In this document: piece after piece, positions 7,971 to 16,339 of the stretch
Position numbering within the stretch: the first letter of the stretch is position 1
Layout: every line of letters begins with the position of its first letter
Assembly (NCBI GenBank): GCA_015060685.1
Contig: SUXZ01000009.1
Location: 44,853-108,852, forward strand
Length of the DNA: 64,000 bases
Direction of reading: 5' to 3'
Source: Mediterranea massiliensis
Lineage (GTDB): Bacteria; Bacteroidota; Bacteroidia; Bacteroidales; Bacteroidaceae
The notes under the pieces: generated by a model
What the model saw: the letters and a program-made list of their open reading frames with translations, nothing else
Database searches by the model: none
What the model was told of the DNA's origin: nothing
Program-made: the position numbers and the translations under genes

Positions 7971-9236
7971 TTATTCTTTCGGATTTGTTACTTTACCCAT
8001 AAATAGGATAGCATCAGTGCTACTTTCTTCAATGAGGTAGAAGAAGGGACGAGTAGCTTTAAATTCAAAAATCTCTTCTCTCCAGTTAGGACCTCCTATA
8101 GAGTCGTAACCACCAACAATTGTTACCGCAGCTGCTTCCGTTCCTTTCTCATCTATAGCCATTGATGTATTCTGCTTGATAAGGTTTACGAATATCGGAT
8201 TATCCATCATTTTAGAGAAATTCGCAGATAGGCTGAACGCATCTGTTATGCCCATATTTTTTAACGCTTGCTTCAAGTTCTCCTTATAGCTATATTTTCC
8301 CTTAAATTTGGGCAATTGAATCTCTGCATTCTGTAATACGGTTATTTGATTTGTCATCTCTTGCCATTTCTCGCCATTTATACCTTGCAACACTTGGTCA
8401 AGGGTCTTGTCTTCGTTTGGCAATAGCAATACCATATTGAAGGCCTCATTGCCATAATACAATTTTAAGAGTTTACAATTCTCGTCTTTGTATCCCAAGG
8501 CTATCGTATTCTTCGTCATGTATTCCACATCAACATCTCCTTCGGACGTAGTAAAATCACTTCTCAAATTATCATTTTCAATGAATTCACTTTCCCATGA
8601 AGCCTTAAAATAAATTGCATTAAGCAATGCCATCACAGTTTCGCTATTAATTTCATTTTCGCTTACAAGTTCTTTGATGCAGCCATTGGTATTTCGTTCT
8701 GCCCATTGGTTTATTTGCTTGTATGTTTTGTTATTGAAAGCCAATTCCTTTACTTCAGCATTATAGCTATTCTTCAACACTTTCTTATAATCTGATTTGG
8801 CTTTATAGCGATTGTTTACCCAAAACGAGTTGGCCAATGAAATCTTTGAAGTCTTGTCTGCCAACAGCAATCCTTTGTTCAGATTCATGTAGTAGGCATT
8901 CATTTCTTCTACACTATAGGCTCCGAATCCAAGAACATTCATCAATTCCGTTTTTGTATTGCCGTCTGCTCCATTAGCAAGCATAGATAGTGCTTGGGCT
9001 AAACTCAAAGGCGATACCATCATGTTCTTTTCACCTTCTAAGGAACTTAATTGGTTGAAGAAATTGAATGCAAAATCATTGTTTGCACCTACCATCTCTT
9101 GCTCAGTTCTGGTCAGTTCTATTTTCTTATACGGATTGTTGCTGATGTCATTATCGATGCCGTTGTCATCACTATTACAAGCTGTACCCAATAATATTAG
9201 GGTACACATACCTAAAATGGTCAATGTCTTTTTCAT
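7971..9236 (-). CDS. Serpin-family protease inhibitor, lipoprotein
   Basis: The 421-residue protein has a lipoprotein signal (LLGTAC, Cys20) and a full serpin fold. Hallmarks are ANSFWVNNRY, NAIYFKASWESEF, and the C-terminal ATRPFFYLIEESSTDAILFMGKV. The reactive-loop hinge GTEAAAVT (residues 365-372) has the small residues needed for loop insertion, so it is predicted to be inhibitory; by counting from the hinge, P1 is near Ser379, but this is uncertain. Surface-anchored serpins in gut Bacteroidales are thought to protect against host or self serine proteases. It sits 19 bases downstream of a beta-barrel gene. A/T-rich codons set this group apart from flanking genes. Confidence 0.93.
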   Translation of the reverse strand: MKKTLTILGMCTLILLGTACNSDDNGIDNDISNNPYKKIELTRTEQEMVGANNDFAFNFFNQLSSLEGEKNMMVSPLSLAQALSMLANGADGNTKTELMNVLGFGAYSVEEMNAYYMNLNKGLLLADKTSKISLANSFWVNNRYKAKSDYKKVLKNSYNAEVKELAFNNKTYKQINQWAERNTNGCIKELVSENEINSETVMALLNAIYFKASWESEFIENDNLRSDFTTSEGDVDVEYMTKNTIALGYKDENCKLLKLYYGNEAFNMVLLLPNEDKTLDQVLQGINGEKWQEMTNQITVLQNAEIQLPKFKGKYSYKENLKQALKNMGITDAFSLSANFSKMMDNPIFVNLIKQNTSMAIDEKGTEAAAVTIVGGYDSIGGPNWREEIFEFKATRPFFYLIEESSTDAILFMGKVTNPKE

Positions 9237-9255
9237 ATTTACTCCTTTTTAGTAT

Positions 9256-9870
9256 TTAGAAATAATAACCAAGGCTTAATTGCCAAGCATTGAATCTGCC
9301 TTCATCAACTATCTTATTTTTATTAATTTCTACCTCGGCACTTTTTGTACAAATAATATTATATGCCAAAGCTACTTCCAAATGCTTCCATAGTGTTGTT
9401 CCCACACCAATGTTTGCACTGAGATTGAATTTCTTGGGCAACCAATCTCCATAATCCATTGTTACTTCTTTTCTATCAATAAGAAATCCTAATTGCGGAC
9501 CGGCAAAAGCATAAAGGCCGATTTTGTCATTCAAATCGTAATCATAGCGTAAAGAAATGAGTACAACAATTTGCTTTTGCTCCAATGTAGATTTATACAT
9601 GGGGGCACCGACAAGGTCTGTACTAATAACTTTTGCACTTCGATAATCGTATAAAGCACCTAGTTCAACCACAAATTGTTTAATAGGTAACGAAATTTTA
9701 GCCACGGGTCCTACAAAAAAACTCTTACCGGCATCACTTTCATAAGGTAACTCATCAAAAGATAAATCCGTAAGATTAACTCCACCTTTCACTCCAAATT
9801 TAATTTGAGCGAAACCATCTGTATTGGCAAGCATTAAGCCAAACAGCAATAAAATAAAGGTCTTTTTCAT
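9256..9870 (-). CDS. Outer-membrane beta-barrel protein (PorT-like)
   Basis: The 204-residue protein has a cleavable signal ending DGFAQ and then alternating strands typical of an eight-stranded barrel: FGVKGGVNLTDLSF, KQFVVELGALYDYRSAK, KIGLYAFAGPQLGFLID, ANIGVGTTLWKHLEVALAYN, and a C-terminal aromatic end WQLSLGYYF. It matches the porin-family/outer membrane beta-barrel (PorT-like) group common in Bacteroidetes. It is transcribed just before the serpin lipoprotein. Function unknown; structural role or surface display partner is inference. Confidence 0.85.
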   Translation of the reverse strand: MKKTFILLLFGLMLANTDGFAQIKFGVKGGVNLTDLSFDELPYESDAGKSFFVGPVAKISLPIKQFVVELGALYDYRSAKVISTDLVGAPMYKSTLEQKQIVVLISLRYDYDLNDKIGLYAFAGPQLGFLIDRKEVTMDYGDWLPKKFNLSANIGVGTTLWKHLEVALAYNIICTKSAEVEINKNKIVDEGRFNAWQLSLGYYF

Positions 9871-10046
9871 GTTTTTATTCTAATTAATGGTGTTTTAGTT
9901 TACAAATAAATGCATATAATTCAGAAATATTGCATAACTAATTGTTAAAAAAAATATAATCTTCAAAATGAAAGTAAATTCACTAGTTCCACAAGACTTG
10001 TTTATAATACCAAAATACAAGTACTAATTTGATAAATCCCTTTAAA

Positions 10047-10676
10047 TTAATATAATATCACAGCTCCCATAATATCAGGTTCAGCATATTCAAACAGCCC
10101 TGATTCATAAAAAGCATTTGCCATATCTATGGCATCGCCAGCAGATTCCTTGTCACATGATAATGTGAACCACAATGGAAGCAACTTATTGTCACCCAAA
10201 ATCTCTACCTTATATTCCTTTGCCAACTCTTCTAATTTATCAAAATCATCCCTCGATTTTAGTTTGACGTAAAACAAATTAGAAACGCCGTATGCTTCTG
10301 TTGCATCGCCTACGATATAAAATGGCGAATGATAAACTATGCCATCCTCTTTATACAATTCCGGATTAAACCGTTTATTCAACGTAGCATATTGCAGATG
10401 CTTGGTTTTATCACTACTGATATTACCAAGTTCGTAGGGCTTAAAGTCTGCTTTCGGCAGCTTGTCTTTATCACAAAGATTAGTATCAATCAGAATAAAA
10501 GACTTACTTTTTACAGGTATCATGGTAATCTTTTCGTTACGATACCAATAGTACTTAGCAGGTAAATCTTTATCTATGTCACTATCATATAGTTCATCAT
10601 CACTATTACATCCGAAAATAGCGAATAAAATTAAATACCACAAACCAATATACTGACTTATCTTCATATCCATCAT
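10047..10676 (-). CDS. Lipoprotein resembling an S8-peptidase propeptide
   Basis: The 209-residue protein has a lipoprotein signal (AIFGC, Cys23). The mature part contains YYWYRNEKITMIPV and ends with ANAFYESGLFEYAEPDIMG. That last stretch closely resembles the end of the N-terminal prodomain of Bacteroides subtilisin-like (S8) peptidases, where a phrase like GLFEYAEPDF precedes the catalytic domain. Here the chain stops there, with no catalytic domain, so it may be a free-standing prodomain-type inhibitor or chaperone, or a truncated remnant. It is the second gene of a lipoprotein pair (30-base gap) and lies near the serpin, which fits a protease-control theme. The resemblance is from memory and needs a profile search. 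Confidence 0.6.
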   Translation of the reverse strand: MMDMKISQYIGLWYLILFAIFGCNSDDELYDSDIDKDLPAKYYWYRNEKITMIPVKSKSFILIDTNLCDKDKLPKADFKPYELGNISSDKTKHLQYATLNKRFNPELYKEDGIVYHSPFYIVGDATEAYGVSNLFYVKLKSRDDFDKLEELAKEYKVEILGDNKLLPLWFTLSCDKESAGDAIDMANAFYESGLFEYAEPDIMGAVILY

Positions 10677-10706
10677 TTGTCTTATAGTTACACCTTTATT
10701 TATTTG

Positions 10707-11222
10707 CTAACGATTAAAGCATTTATAACGTTCCTTATAACTCCAATCATATTTTTTGCCATACGACATACTTAATTCTATTTTATCCGAAATGCTTTGT
10801 GGCACCAAATATGACAGAATCCATTCTTGATTTGCAGGAGATACGATTATTAATTCTCCTTCAATTCCATCTTTTTTTCCACCTTGGGAAACATAAATCT
10901 TAAGAATATAGTTTCCATCGGCCTTCTCTATTAAATCAGAATCAACATAGCCTATCAAATTAGGCGAAATGCCTTTGACCAATAATAGGGCATTTTTGCG
11001 AAAATTGATCTTTACATTAGGGATGCCTACGATTTCATTGTATTGTTCCTGATTTTTGACTACAATCAATTCATATTCCTTAATATCAATTCCCTCCCAA
11101 CAAGCTATATTGTATTTTCCTCTACAAAGTTGTATCTCAGTCAATTTATTGGAAATGGTGCAAGTTGTAAATAGCAGCCCACAACAGATAATTGTTAATA
11201 TAGAGATAATTTTATTGCTCAT
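10707..11222 (-). CDS. Hypothetical lipoprotein, 171 aa
   Basis: A lipoprotein signal (LLFTTC, Cys21) is followed by a compact domain with LLLVKGISPNLIGYVDSDL and NYILKIYVSQGG. This beta-rich pattern is loosely reminiscent of PrcB-type protease-associated domains, but I cannot assign a family. It is the first gene of a two-lipoprotein transcript with a TAGCTTTG -7 box 32 bases upstream. A/T-rich codon usage matches the downstream lipoprotein and serpin group. Confidence 0.75.
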   Translation of the reverse strand: MSNKIISILTIICCGLLFTTCTISNKLTEIQLCRGKYNIACWEGIDIKEYELIVVKNQEQYNEIVGIPNVKINFRKNALLLVKGISPNLIGYVDSDLIEKADGNYILKIYVSQGGKKDGIEGELIIVSPANQEWILSYLVPQSISDKIELSMSYGKKYDWSYKERYKCFNR

Positions 11223-11253
11223 GACAGAAGATGCATGGTATGTATTGTTTTTG

Positions 11254-11261
11254 CAAAGCTA
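11254..11261 (-). promoter_or_regulatory. -7 box TAGCTTTG for the lipoprotein pair
   Basis: On the minus strand TAGCTTTG fits TAnnTTTG and lies 32 bases upstream of the ATG at 11222. Confidence 0.65.
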
Positions 11262-11345
11262 TCTATATTCTTTTACATAGGCAAATAAATCGCCTATTAT
11301 TACAATGCCGGCATGAGAAATGAATAGAGTAGGTTGTTCGTTTCT

Positions 11346-11411
11346 GAACAACAAACAGTTCAGACGTGAAGAACAAATACATCAGACGTAAACAACAAAT
11401 AGTTCAGAAAA
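11346..11411. repeat. Tandem array, three 22-bp units (type A)
   Basis: Three consecutive units begin at 11346, 11368 and 11390. The shared pattern is RAAVAACAAAYA followed by GTTCAG or CATCAG and then ACGT (degenerate in unit 3). The first two share 17 of 22 positions. The region has no gene and lies between divergent transcription (lipoprotein pair) and the ribF terminator. Confidence 0.75.
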
Positions 11412-11437
11412 GGCAAACGAACTTCATCTTTTCACGA

Positions 11438-11503
11438 ATATAGCTTCGTGAGCTCACAGATATAGCTTCGTGGGCCCGCAGATATAGCTTCGCAGCCTCG
11501 CAA
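11438..11503. repeat. Tandem array, three 22-bp units (type B)
   Basis: ATATAGCTTCG occurs at 11438, 11460 and 11482, exactly 22 bases apart, each followed by a G/C-rich half (TGAGCTCAC, TGGGCCCGC, CAGCCTCGC). The first copy is preceded by CACGAA, giving CACGAA...TTCGTG palindromes. Sequence differs from the type A array but the period is the same. Confidence 0.75.
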
Positions 11504-11607
11504 AGGTATATTTGTAATTCGATGCATATCTTGGATGGGAAACATCGGACTCATTATGCTGCATTCCCACTTGTATTGTAAAACTTTGCTACTTATTGCC
11601 ATATATG

Positions 11608-11695
11608 CTCTACGAGGAGGATATTTTTTCCTCGTGAGGAAAAAAAACGAGGGTCGTGAGGGAGATATTTTTTCCCCGTGAGAAAAAAAACACCC
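11608..11695. repeat. Tandem array, four 22-bp units (type C)
   Basis: Units begin at 11608, 11630, 11652 and 11674. Each opens with a variant of CCTCGTGAGG and continues alternately with ATATTTTTT or a run of A. The same core and period recur at 41573-41660. The last unit runs into the ribF terminator stem. Confidence 0.75.
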
Positions 11696-11722
11696 CATCC
11701 AGACGGTGTTCTGGATGGGGTG
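11683..11722 (-). terminator. Terminator of the ATPase-HAD-ribF transcript
   Basis: A perfect 12-bp stem (CACCCCATCCAG with CTGGATGGGGTG, loop of 8) is followed on the minus strand by eight T. It lies 50 bases past the ribF stop. Confidence 0.9.
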
Positions 11723-11772
11723 TTAAAAGGAATGTTATTGTATGATTATTTCGTCGCCATCAACAAAGAAAG

Positions 11773-12663
11773 TCACTTCAACAAGGTGCGGGCTTGTTGT
11801 TCGTCTGAACGGAGTTGGCGGGCAAGCTCTTCGATAGTGGCAAAGCTATGCACGGGGCGAAGGTATTGGACAAACGAAAGGCGCAAGGTTTGATGATAGA
11901 CATCTTGTTCGAAATCGAAGATATGCACCTCGATGCTGCGGTCGGTGCCGTTGTTCAAAGTGGGACGACGACCAATGCTCAACATGCCGCCATGTACTTG
12001 TCCATCCACCATTACGCGAACGGCATACACACCATCGGCAGGAATAAGCTTATCGGCATCCGTCGGACGGATGTTGGCCGTGGGATAGCCTATCTCGCGC
12101 CCTACACGATGGCCGCCCACCACTTCGCCTTCGAGGAAGTAGGGATAATCCAACAAACGGGAAGCAGCGGACACATCGCCTTTGCCGAGCAGCTTGCGAA
12201 TGTCCGACGAACTGACTACACATTTGGGGTAAACGGTGGCCGGAAGTACCTCCATGCCCAACTCGCGGCCATAGCGCACATAGTCGTCGAAGCCTTCGGT
12301 GCGGTTATGACCGAAGCGGTGGTCGTAGCCTATCACCAATGCCGCCACACGATACTCATCGCGAAGCATCTGCATGAACGAGCGGGCCGAAAGTGCCGAA
12401 AGTTCGGGCGTAAAGGGCATCATCCAAACGGCGTCGATACCGGTAGCGGCCAGTAGCTGTTGCTTCTCGGTGGCCGAAGTGAGCAGTTGTGGTTGGAAGG
12501 CCGATTGCATCACCTTGCGCGGATGGACGGGAAAGGTGATGACGGCCGACGACAACGAACGCTGAGCGGCGGCCGTGCGCACTTGCTCAATCAGGTGTCG
12601 ATGCCCCCGATGAACGCCATCGAAGAAACCTATGGTTGCTACGTATCTTGTTTCGTTACTCAT
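11773..12663 (-). CDS. ribF: Bifunctional riboflavin kinase / FMN adenylyltransferase
   Basis: The 296-residue protein makes FMN from riboflavin and then FAD from FMN. The N-terminal adenylyltransferase domain has GFFDGVHRGH (residues 12-21) and the late VSSSDIRKLL motif. The C-terminal flavokinase domain has GREIGYPTANI near residue 188 and ends in the usual LRLSFVQYLRP stretch. Length is standard. It is the last gene of a minus-strand group with the HAD hydrolase and the P-type ATPase, separated from the HAD gene by a 53-base low-complexity spacer; HAD phosphatases beside ribF are common but their role there is not proven. Confidence 0.96.
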   Translation of the reverse strand: MSNETRYVATIGFFDGVHRGHRHLIEQVRTAAAQRSLSSAVITFPVHPRKVMQSAFQPQLLTSATEKQQLLAATGIDAVWMMPFTPELSALSARSFMQMLRDEYRVAALVIGYDHRFGHNRTEGFDDYVRYGRELGMEVLPATVYPKCVVSSSDIRKLLGKGDVSAASRLLDYPYFLEGEVVGGHRVGREIGYPTANIRPTDADKLIPADGVYAVRVMVDGQVHGGMLSIGRRPTLNNGTDRSIEVHIFDFEQDVYHQTLRLSFVQYLRPVHSFATIEELARQLRSDEQQARTLLK

Positions 12664-12716
12664 TTCTACTTGACTACTTAACTACTCACTACTTAACTAC
12701 TCACTACTTGACTACT
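12664..12716. repeat. Low-complexity ACTACTTAACTACTC spacer
   Basis: Tandem copies with a 15-bp period, made of ACTACTTA / ACTACTC words, fill the gap between the HAD gene and ribF. Confidence 0.65.
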
Positions 12717-13334
12717 CTATTCTTTAAACAAATGGCTCCAATCTTCGTGAGCCTTGGGTGTATAGGTGGCAATGCCCAACTGGTTGGCCACGCGACAATT
12801 CTCGGGCGAGTCGTCGATGAAGAGCGTTTCACCGAACGAAAGCGGTGCTTGCGCCGATACCATTCGGAAGATGTCCGGATTGGGTTTGGCAAGTTTCATC
12901 TCGTAGGAGAGGAAGATGCGGTCGAAGAAGTCTTCCACCTTGTGTCCGTTGTAGGTAAACACATGCTTGCACGACCACTCCCAATGGATGTCGTTGGTGT
13001 TGCTCAGCAGATATACCTTATATTGTTTGCGCAAGGCCAACAGGAGGTCGAGCTTATAGGTAGGAATCGTGCCAAGAAAACTGTTCCACGCCTCGTCTAT
13101 CTGTTCGTCGCTCAGCGGCTTGCCGGCCACCTGACGGATGAATTGGCGAAAGCCGGCGGCATCAATCTCTCCCCTTTCGTGCAAAGAGAAGAAGCCTTGT
13201 TGGTGACACACATCCAAGAGGTGGGACACATCGGTCAATCCCAAGCGTTGGAAATTGTCCAAGCAACGCTGGCGGTCGAGGTCGATGAGCACGCCACCAA
13301 AGTCTATCAAAAGGTTCTTTATCTGCTTATCCAT
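12717..13334 (-). CDS. HAD-superfamily (IA) hydrolase
   Basis: The 205-residue protein has all four HAD motifs: DFGGVLIDLD near the N-terminus (motif I, with G at the usual D+1 to D+2 positions), LLSNTNDIHW (motif II), KPNPDIFRM (motif III Lys) and LFIDDSPENCRVA (motif IV acidic pair). Its helical cap is of the IA type seen in phosphoglycolate-phosphatase and YihX-like sugar phosphatases. It starts 5 bases after the ATPase stop and is followed by ribF. Substrate unknown; a phosphatase on a small metabolite, perhaps a flavin precursor, is possible but unproven. Confidence 0.88.
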   Translation of the reverse strand: MDKQIKNLLIDFGGVLIDLDRQRCLDNFQRLGLTDVSHLLDVCHQQGFFSLHERGEIDAAGFRQFIRQVAGKPLSDEQIDEAWNSFLGTIPTYKLDLLLALRKQYKVYLLSNTNDIHWEWSCKHVFTYNGHKVEDFFDRIFLSYEMKLAKPNPDIFRMVSAQAPLSFGETLFIDDSPENCRVANQLGIATYTPKAHEDWSHLFKE

Positions 13335-13338
13335 CGTT

Positions 13339-15990
13339 TTATTGTTTCAGTCGTTTAATCCATCGCACCACTTCGCCTACCCACAACACCAACGAAGTGG
13401 AGAGGATAATCCACATCCACTCTTGGAGGCTGAGCGGCTCGGTGCGGAACACCTCGCCACCAAACTGGACGATGAGGAATTGGCCCAACAAGATGGCCAA
13501 CACCACCACCTCCATGCCGTAGGTTTTAGTGATATTTTTGAATGCCGAGTCGTTGGTGCCAAAGACACGGGCATTGAATAGGTTCCAAAACTGAAGCATC
13601 ACGAAGAAGGTGAAGAAGATGGTGAGGCGATGCACGGTCAGTCCGCCGGGCAGATGTTCGAAGGCAATCAGCATGCCCATCAGCACGCAAGCAAACAGGA
13701 TGCCTACACCAAATATCATCCATCCCATAGTGGGGGTAATGATGAAGTCGCTACTTTTGCGCGGCTTGGCTTGCATCACGCTTTCGCTTGGAGGTATAGA
13801 GGCCAGTGCTAATGCGGCAAAGGTATCCATAATGAGGTTCACCCATAGCATTTGGGTGACGGTGAGCGGCAACTCGGTGCCCACCAACGAGCCGAGCAAC
13901 ACAATAAAGAGGGCCACGAAGTTGATGGTGAGTTGGAAGAGGATGAAGCGTTGGATGTTCTTGTACAACGAGCGTCCCCACATTACGGCCGTAGCGATGC
14001 TTTTGAACGAGTCGTCGAGCAGGGTAATGTCGCTTGCCTCTTTTGCCACCGACGTACCACTACCCATGGAGAGGCCCACTTGTGCATGGTTCAAGGCCGG
14101 GGCATCGTTGGTGCCGTCGCCCGTAACCGCCACAACGGCTCCTTTCTGCTGAAGCAGTTGCACTAAGCGTTGCTTGTCGGTAGGGCGTGCACGCGACATA
14201 ATCTTCAAATCCATTACACGATTCAAAGCTTCATCGTCGGTCAGGTTGGCAAACTCGGTGCCGGTGATGCGGTTGCGGTCGGTATCCGCCTCTGTCCACA
14301 ACCCTATCTGGCGGGCTATCTCGGTGGCGGTGCCGGGCGTATCGCCGGTAACAATCTTCACGCCGATACCGGCATCCCGGCATCGACGGATAGCCGGCGG
14401 CACATCTTCGCGCACGGGGTCGCTGATGGCTACCACACCGATAAAGGTCATATCGTTGACTTGCGAAACGCAATCTTTCTCCGTATCATCTACTATCTTA
14501 TAGGCAAAGCCCAAGGTGCGCATGGCCTTTGTCTGATAGCCCAAGAGCTGGTTGTCCACCATCTGTTTTTGCTTGGCGGCATCGCAGAGGCCTTCGGGCA
14601 ACCATACCTGGCTACACTTGCCATAGACAATCTCGGGCGCACCCTTTACAAACAGGATGTGCTTGCCGGGCATGGCCGCCTTAACCAATGTGGCCATGTA
14701 CTTGCGCTCGGTAGAGAAGGTGAGCTGGTCGATGACGACAGATGACTCGCGCAACTTCAGGTAATCGATGCCTTTGGCATGCAACCATAGCAATAGGGCC
14801 ACCTCGGTGGGATTGCCCACTCCCTTTGGCTTTGCTACGCCGTTGTTTTCTTCCAAAAAGGCAGTAGAGTTAACTGCTATTCCCTGATAAATGAGTTGCT
14901 TCAATTCGTTGTTTCCTTCCAAGGCATAGAAGGATGCCTCGCTCACCTGCATTTGGTTTTGTGTCAAGGTGCCGGTCTTATCGGTACAGATAACGGTAAT
15001 GGCACCCATCGTTTCGCAAGCATGCATCTTGCGCACCAAGTTGTTGGTGACAAGCATGCGGCGCATGTTCAATGCCAAGCTAAGGGTGACGCTCATGGGC
15101 AAGCCTTCGGGCACGGCCACTACAATCAAGGTAACGGCCATCATGAAGTATTGAAGGGTGGCCTTCAAAGCGGGCAACCAATCGGCAAAGGTTGTAAAGG
15201 TGGAGAAGGGATAGTGCAACAGCACATCCTTGACAAAGAAGATGGCAAATGCCATGCCGGCTACAGAGAAGCCAATCTTGCTGATGAGGTTGGCCAGCTT
15301 GTCGAGCTGAATGTTCAAGGGGGTTGGTTCGAATGTCTGTTCGGTGCTTTGACGCGCCACCTTACCTATTTCGGTGGCATCGCCCACACTATCGACACAC
15401 ATCTTGGCACGTCCATCTACCACTGTAGTGCCGCGCATCAAGCGATTGCTGGGGTAGGTAGCATCCGGGTGGAAGTGGGCTTTGTCGGTTGTCTTACTGA
15501 TGACCGGCTCGCCCGTCAGGTTCGACTCGTTCACTTGCAACGAGACGGCCTCTATCAGGTTGCCGTCGGCAGGTACCTCGTCGCCCGTTTCCAGCATGAC
15601 GATATCGCCCACTACAACATCTTTTCGGGGCACCTCCTGCACACGTCCGTTGCGCAACACCTTTACGGGTGTCTCTTCGTTGACGCTATTCAGCAGGTCG
15701 AACTTCTTATTGGCATCATACTCAAAATAGAAGCCGATGCCGGTGGCCAACAAGATGGCCAGGATGATGCCGATGGTTTCGGCATACTCGTTCTCGAAAA
15801 TCGAAATCAGCAACGAGAAGCAGGCGGCTACCAACAACACGCGAACAACCGGATCTTCGAACTTTTCCAGATAGAGTTTCCACAAAGAGGGCCGCTTTGG
15901 GGGAGTAAGCAGGTTGTTGCCATATTTGCTACGGCTCGCCCGAACCTCCTCCTCGGTCAATCCTAAGTGTTGATTAGTAAATTCAGTCAT
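13339..15990 (-). CDS. Calcium-translocating P-type ATPase, PMCA type
   Basis: The 883-residue membrane protein couples ATP hydrolysis to Ca2+ export. It has the N-terminal cation-ATPase domain, LTGEP in the actuator domain (near 160), VPEGLP in M4 (294-298), the phosphorylated Asp337 in CTDKTGTLT, TGD and GDGTNDAPAL motifs of the P domain, and the M5-M10 C-terminal block. Membrane segments are clear near 50-90, 240-300 and six more after 690. It resembles bacterial PMCA/SERCA-like pumps; no extra N- or C-terminal regulatory domain is visible. It is the first gene of the transcript with HAD and ribF, with a TATTTTTG box 29 bases upstream. Confidence 0.94.
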   Translation of the reverse strand: MTEFTNQHLGLTEEEVRASRSKYGNNLLTPPKRPSLWKLYLEKFEDPVVRVLLVAACFSLLISIFENEYAETIGIILAILLATGIGFYFEYDANKKFDLLNSVNEETPVKVLRNGRVQEVPRKDVVVGDIVMLETGDEVPADGNLIEAVSLQVNESNLTGEPVISKTTDKAHFHPDATYPSNRLMRGTTVVDGRAKMCVDSVGDATEIGKVARQSTEQTFEPTPLNIQLDKLANLISKIGFSVAGMAFAIFFVKDVLLHYPFSTFTTFADWLPALKATLQYFMMAVTLIVVAVPEGLPMSVTLSLALNMRRMLVTNNLVRKMHACETMGAITVICTDKTGTLTQNQMQVSEASFYALEGNNELKQLIYQGIAVNSTAFLEENNGVAKPKGVGNPTEVALLLWLHAKGIDYLKLRESSVVIDQLTFSTERKYMATLVKAAMPGKHILFVKGAPEIVYGKCSQVWLPEGLCDAAKQKQMVDNQLLGYQTKAMRTLGFAYKIVDDTEKDCVSQVNDMTFIGVVAISDPVREDVPPAIRRCRDAGIGVKIVTGDTPGTATEIARQIGLWTEADTDRNRITGTEFANLTDDEALNRVMDLKIMSRARPTDKQRLVQLLQQKGAVVAVTGDGTNDAPALNHAQVGLSMGSGTSVAKEASDITLLDDSFKSIATAVMWGRSLYKNIQRFILFQLTINFVALFIVLLGSLVGTELPLTVTQMLWVNLIMDTFAALALASIPPSESVMQAKPRKSSDFIITPTMGWMIFGVGILFACVLMGMLIAFEHLPGGLTVHRLTIFFTFFVMLQFWNLFNARVFGTNDSAFKNITKTYGMEVVVLAILLGQFLIVQFGGEVFRTEPLSLQEWMWIILSTSLVLWVGEVVRWIKRLKQ

Positions 15991-16018
15991 ATCAGTTTAG
16001 TGTTTATGAAATTTGTTG

Positions 16019-16026
16019 CAAAAATA
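16019..16026 (-). promoter_or_regulatory. -7 box TATTTTTG for the P-type ATPase operon
   Basis: On the minus strand TATTTTTG fits TAnnTTTG and lies 29 bases upstream of the ATG at 15990. Confidence 0.6.
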
Positions 16027-16059
16027 AGATAAAATATCGGGTATAACGAACTTATTTCC

Positions 16060-16067
16060 ATCTTTGT
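16060..16067 (+). promoter_or_regulatory. Possible -7 box CATCTTTG for rubredoxin
   Basis: One mismatch from TAnnTTTG, about 30 bases upstream of the rubredoxin start. It is the best candidate in the divergent spacer. Confidence 0.4.
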
Positions 16068-16097
16068 TCGTTATAAAGTGGAAACAACTAAATAGTT

Positions 16098-16268
16098 ATG
16101 CGTATGAAAAAGTATATTTGCGATGTTTGCAGCTATGTTTACGACCCCGAAGTGGGCGACCCCGACAACGGCATCAAGCCCGGTACACCCTTTAACGAAA
16201 TTCCCGACGATTGGGTTTGTCCCATCTGCGGTGTAGGGAAAGAAGATTTTTCCTTAAGGGAAAATTAA
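16098..16268 (+). CDS. Rubredoxin
   Basis: A 56-residue protein with the two iron-binding knuckles of rubredoxin: CDVC (Cys8, Cys11) and CPIC (Cys41, Cys44), plus the invariant [12 protein letters not shown] and DDWVCP stretches. It binds one mononuclear iron and carries electrons in the cytoplasm, in Bacteroides probably to rubrerythrin or other oxidative-stress reductases. A second in-frame ATG at 16104 would give the commoner 54-residue form beginning MKKYIC; both are plausible. The last codons contain a 15-base word, CCTTAAGGGAAAATT, repeated 22 bases downstream, and a 30-base perfect palindrome follows. Confidence 0.96.
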   Translation: MRMKKYICDVCSYVYDPEVGDPDNGIKPGTPFNEIPDDWVCPICGVGKEDFSLREN

Positions 16269-16289
16269 TTTAGCCTTAAGGGAAAATTT

Positions 16290-16321
16290 AAAAAGGGGTT
16301 GGCCGCGGCCAACCCCTTTTG
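16290..16321. terminator. Bidirectional terminator, 30-bp perfect palindrome
   Basis: AAAAGGGGTTGGCCGC and its exact complement form a perfect palindrome at 16291-16320 with A runs before and T runs after. It serves the convergent rubredoxin (plus) and Na/Pi cotransporter (minus) genes. Confidence 0.9.
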
Positions 16322-16339
16322 CTTTATCTATGCAGAAGA

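Noticed and set aside
11346..11695. CRISPR array
   Set aside because: Units are 22 bases with no separate spacers and there are no cas genes; the repeats are contiguous and degenerate.
14896..15966. 356-codon open frame on the plus strand
   Set aside because: Antisense to the P-type ATPase, His/Gln/Gly-rich without any domain; a product of the codon bias of the true gene.
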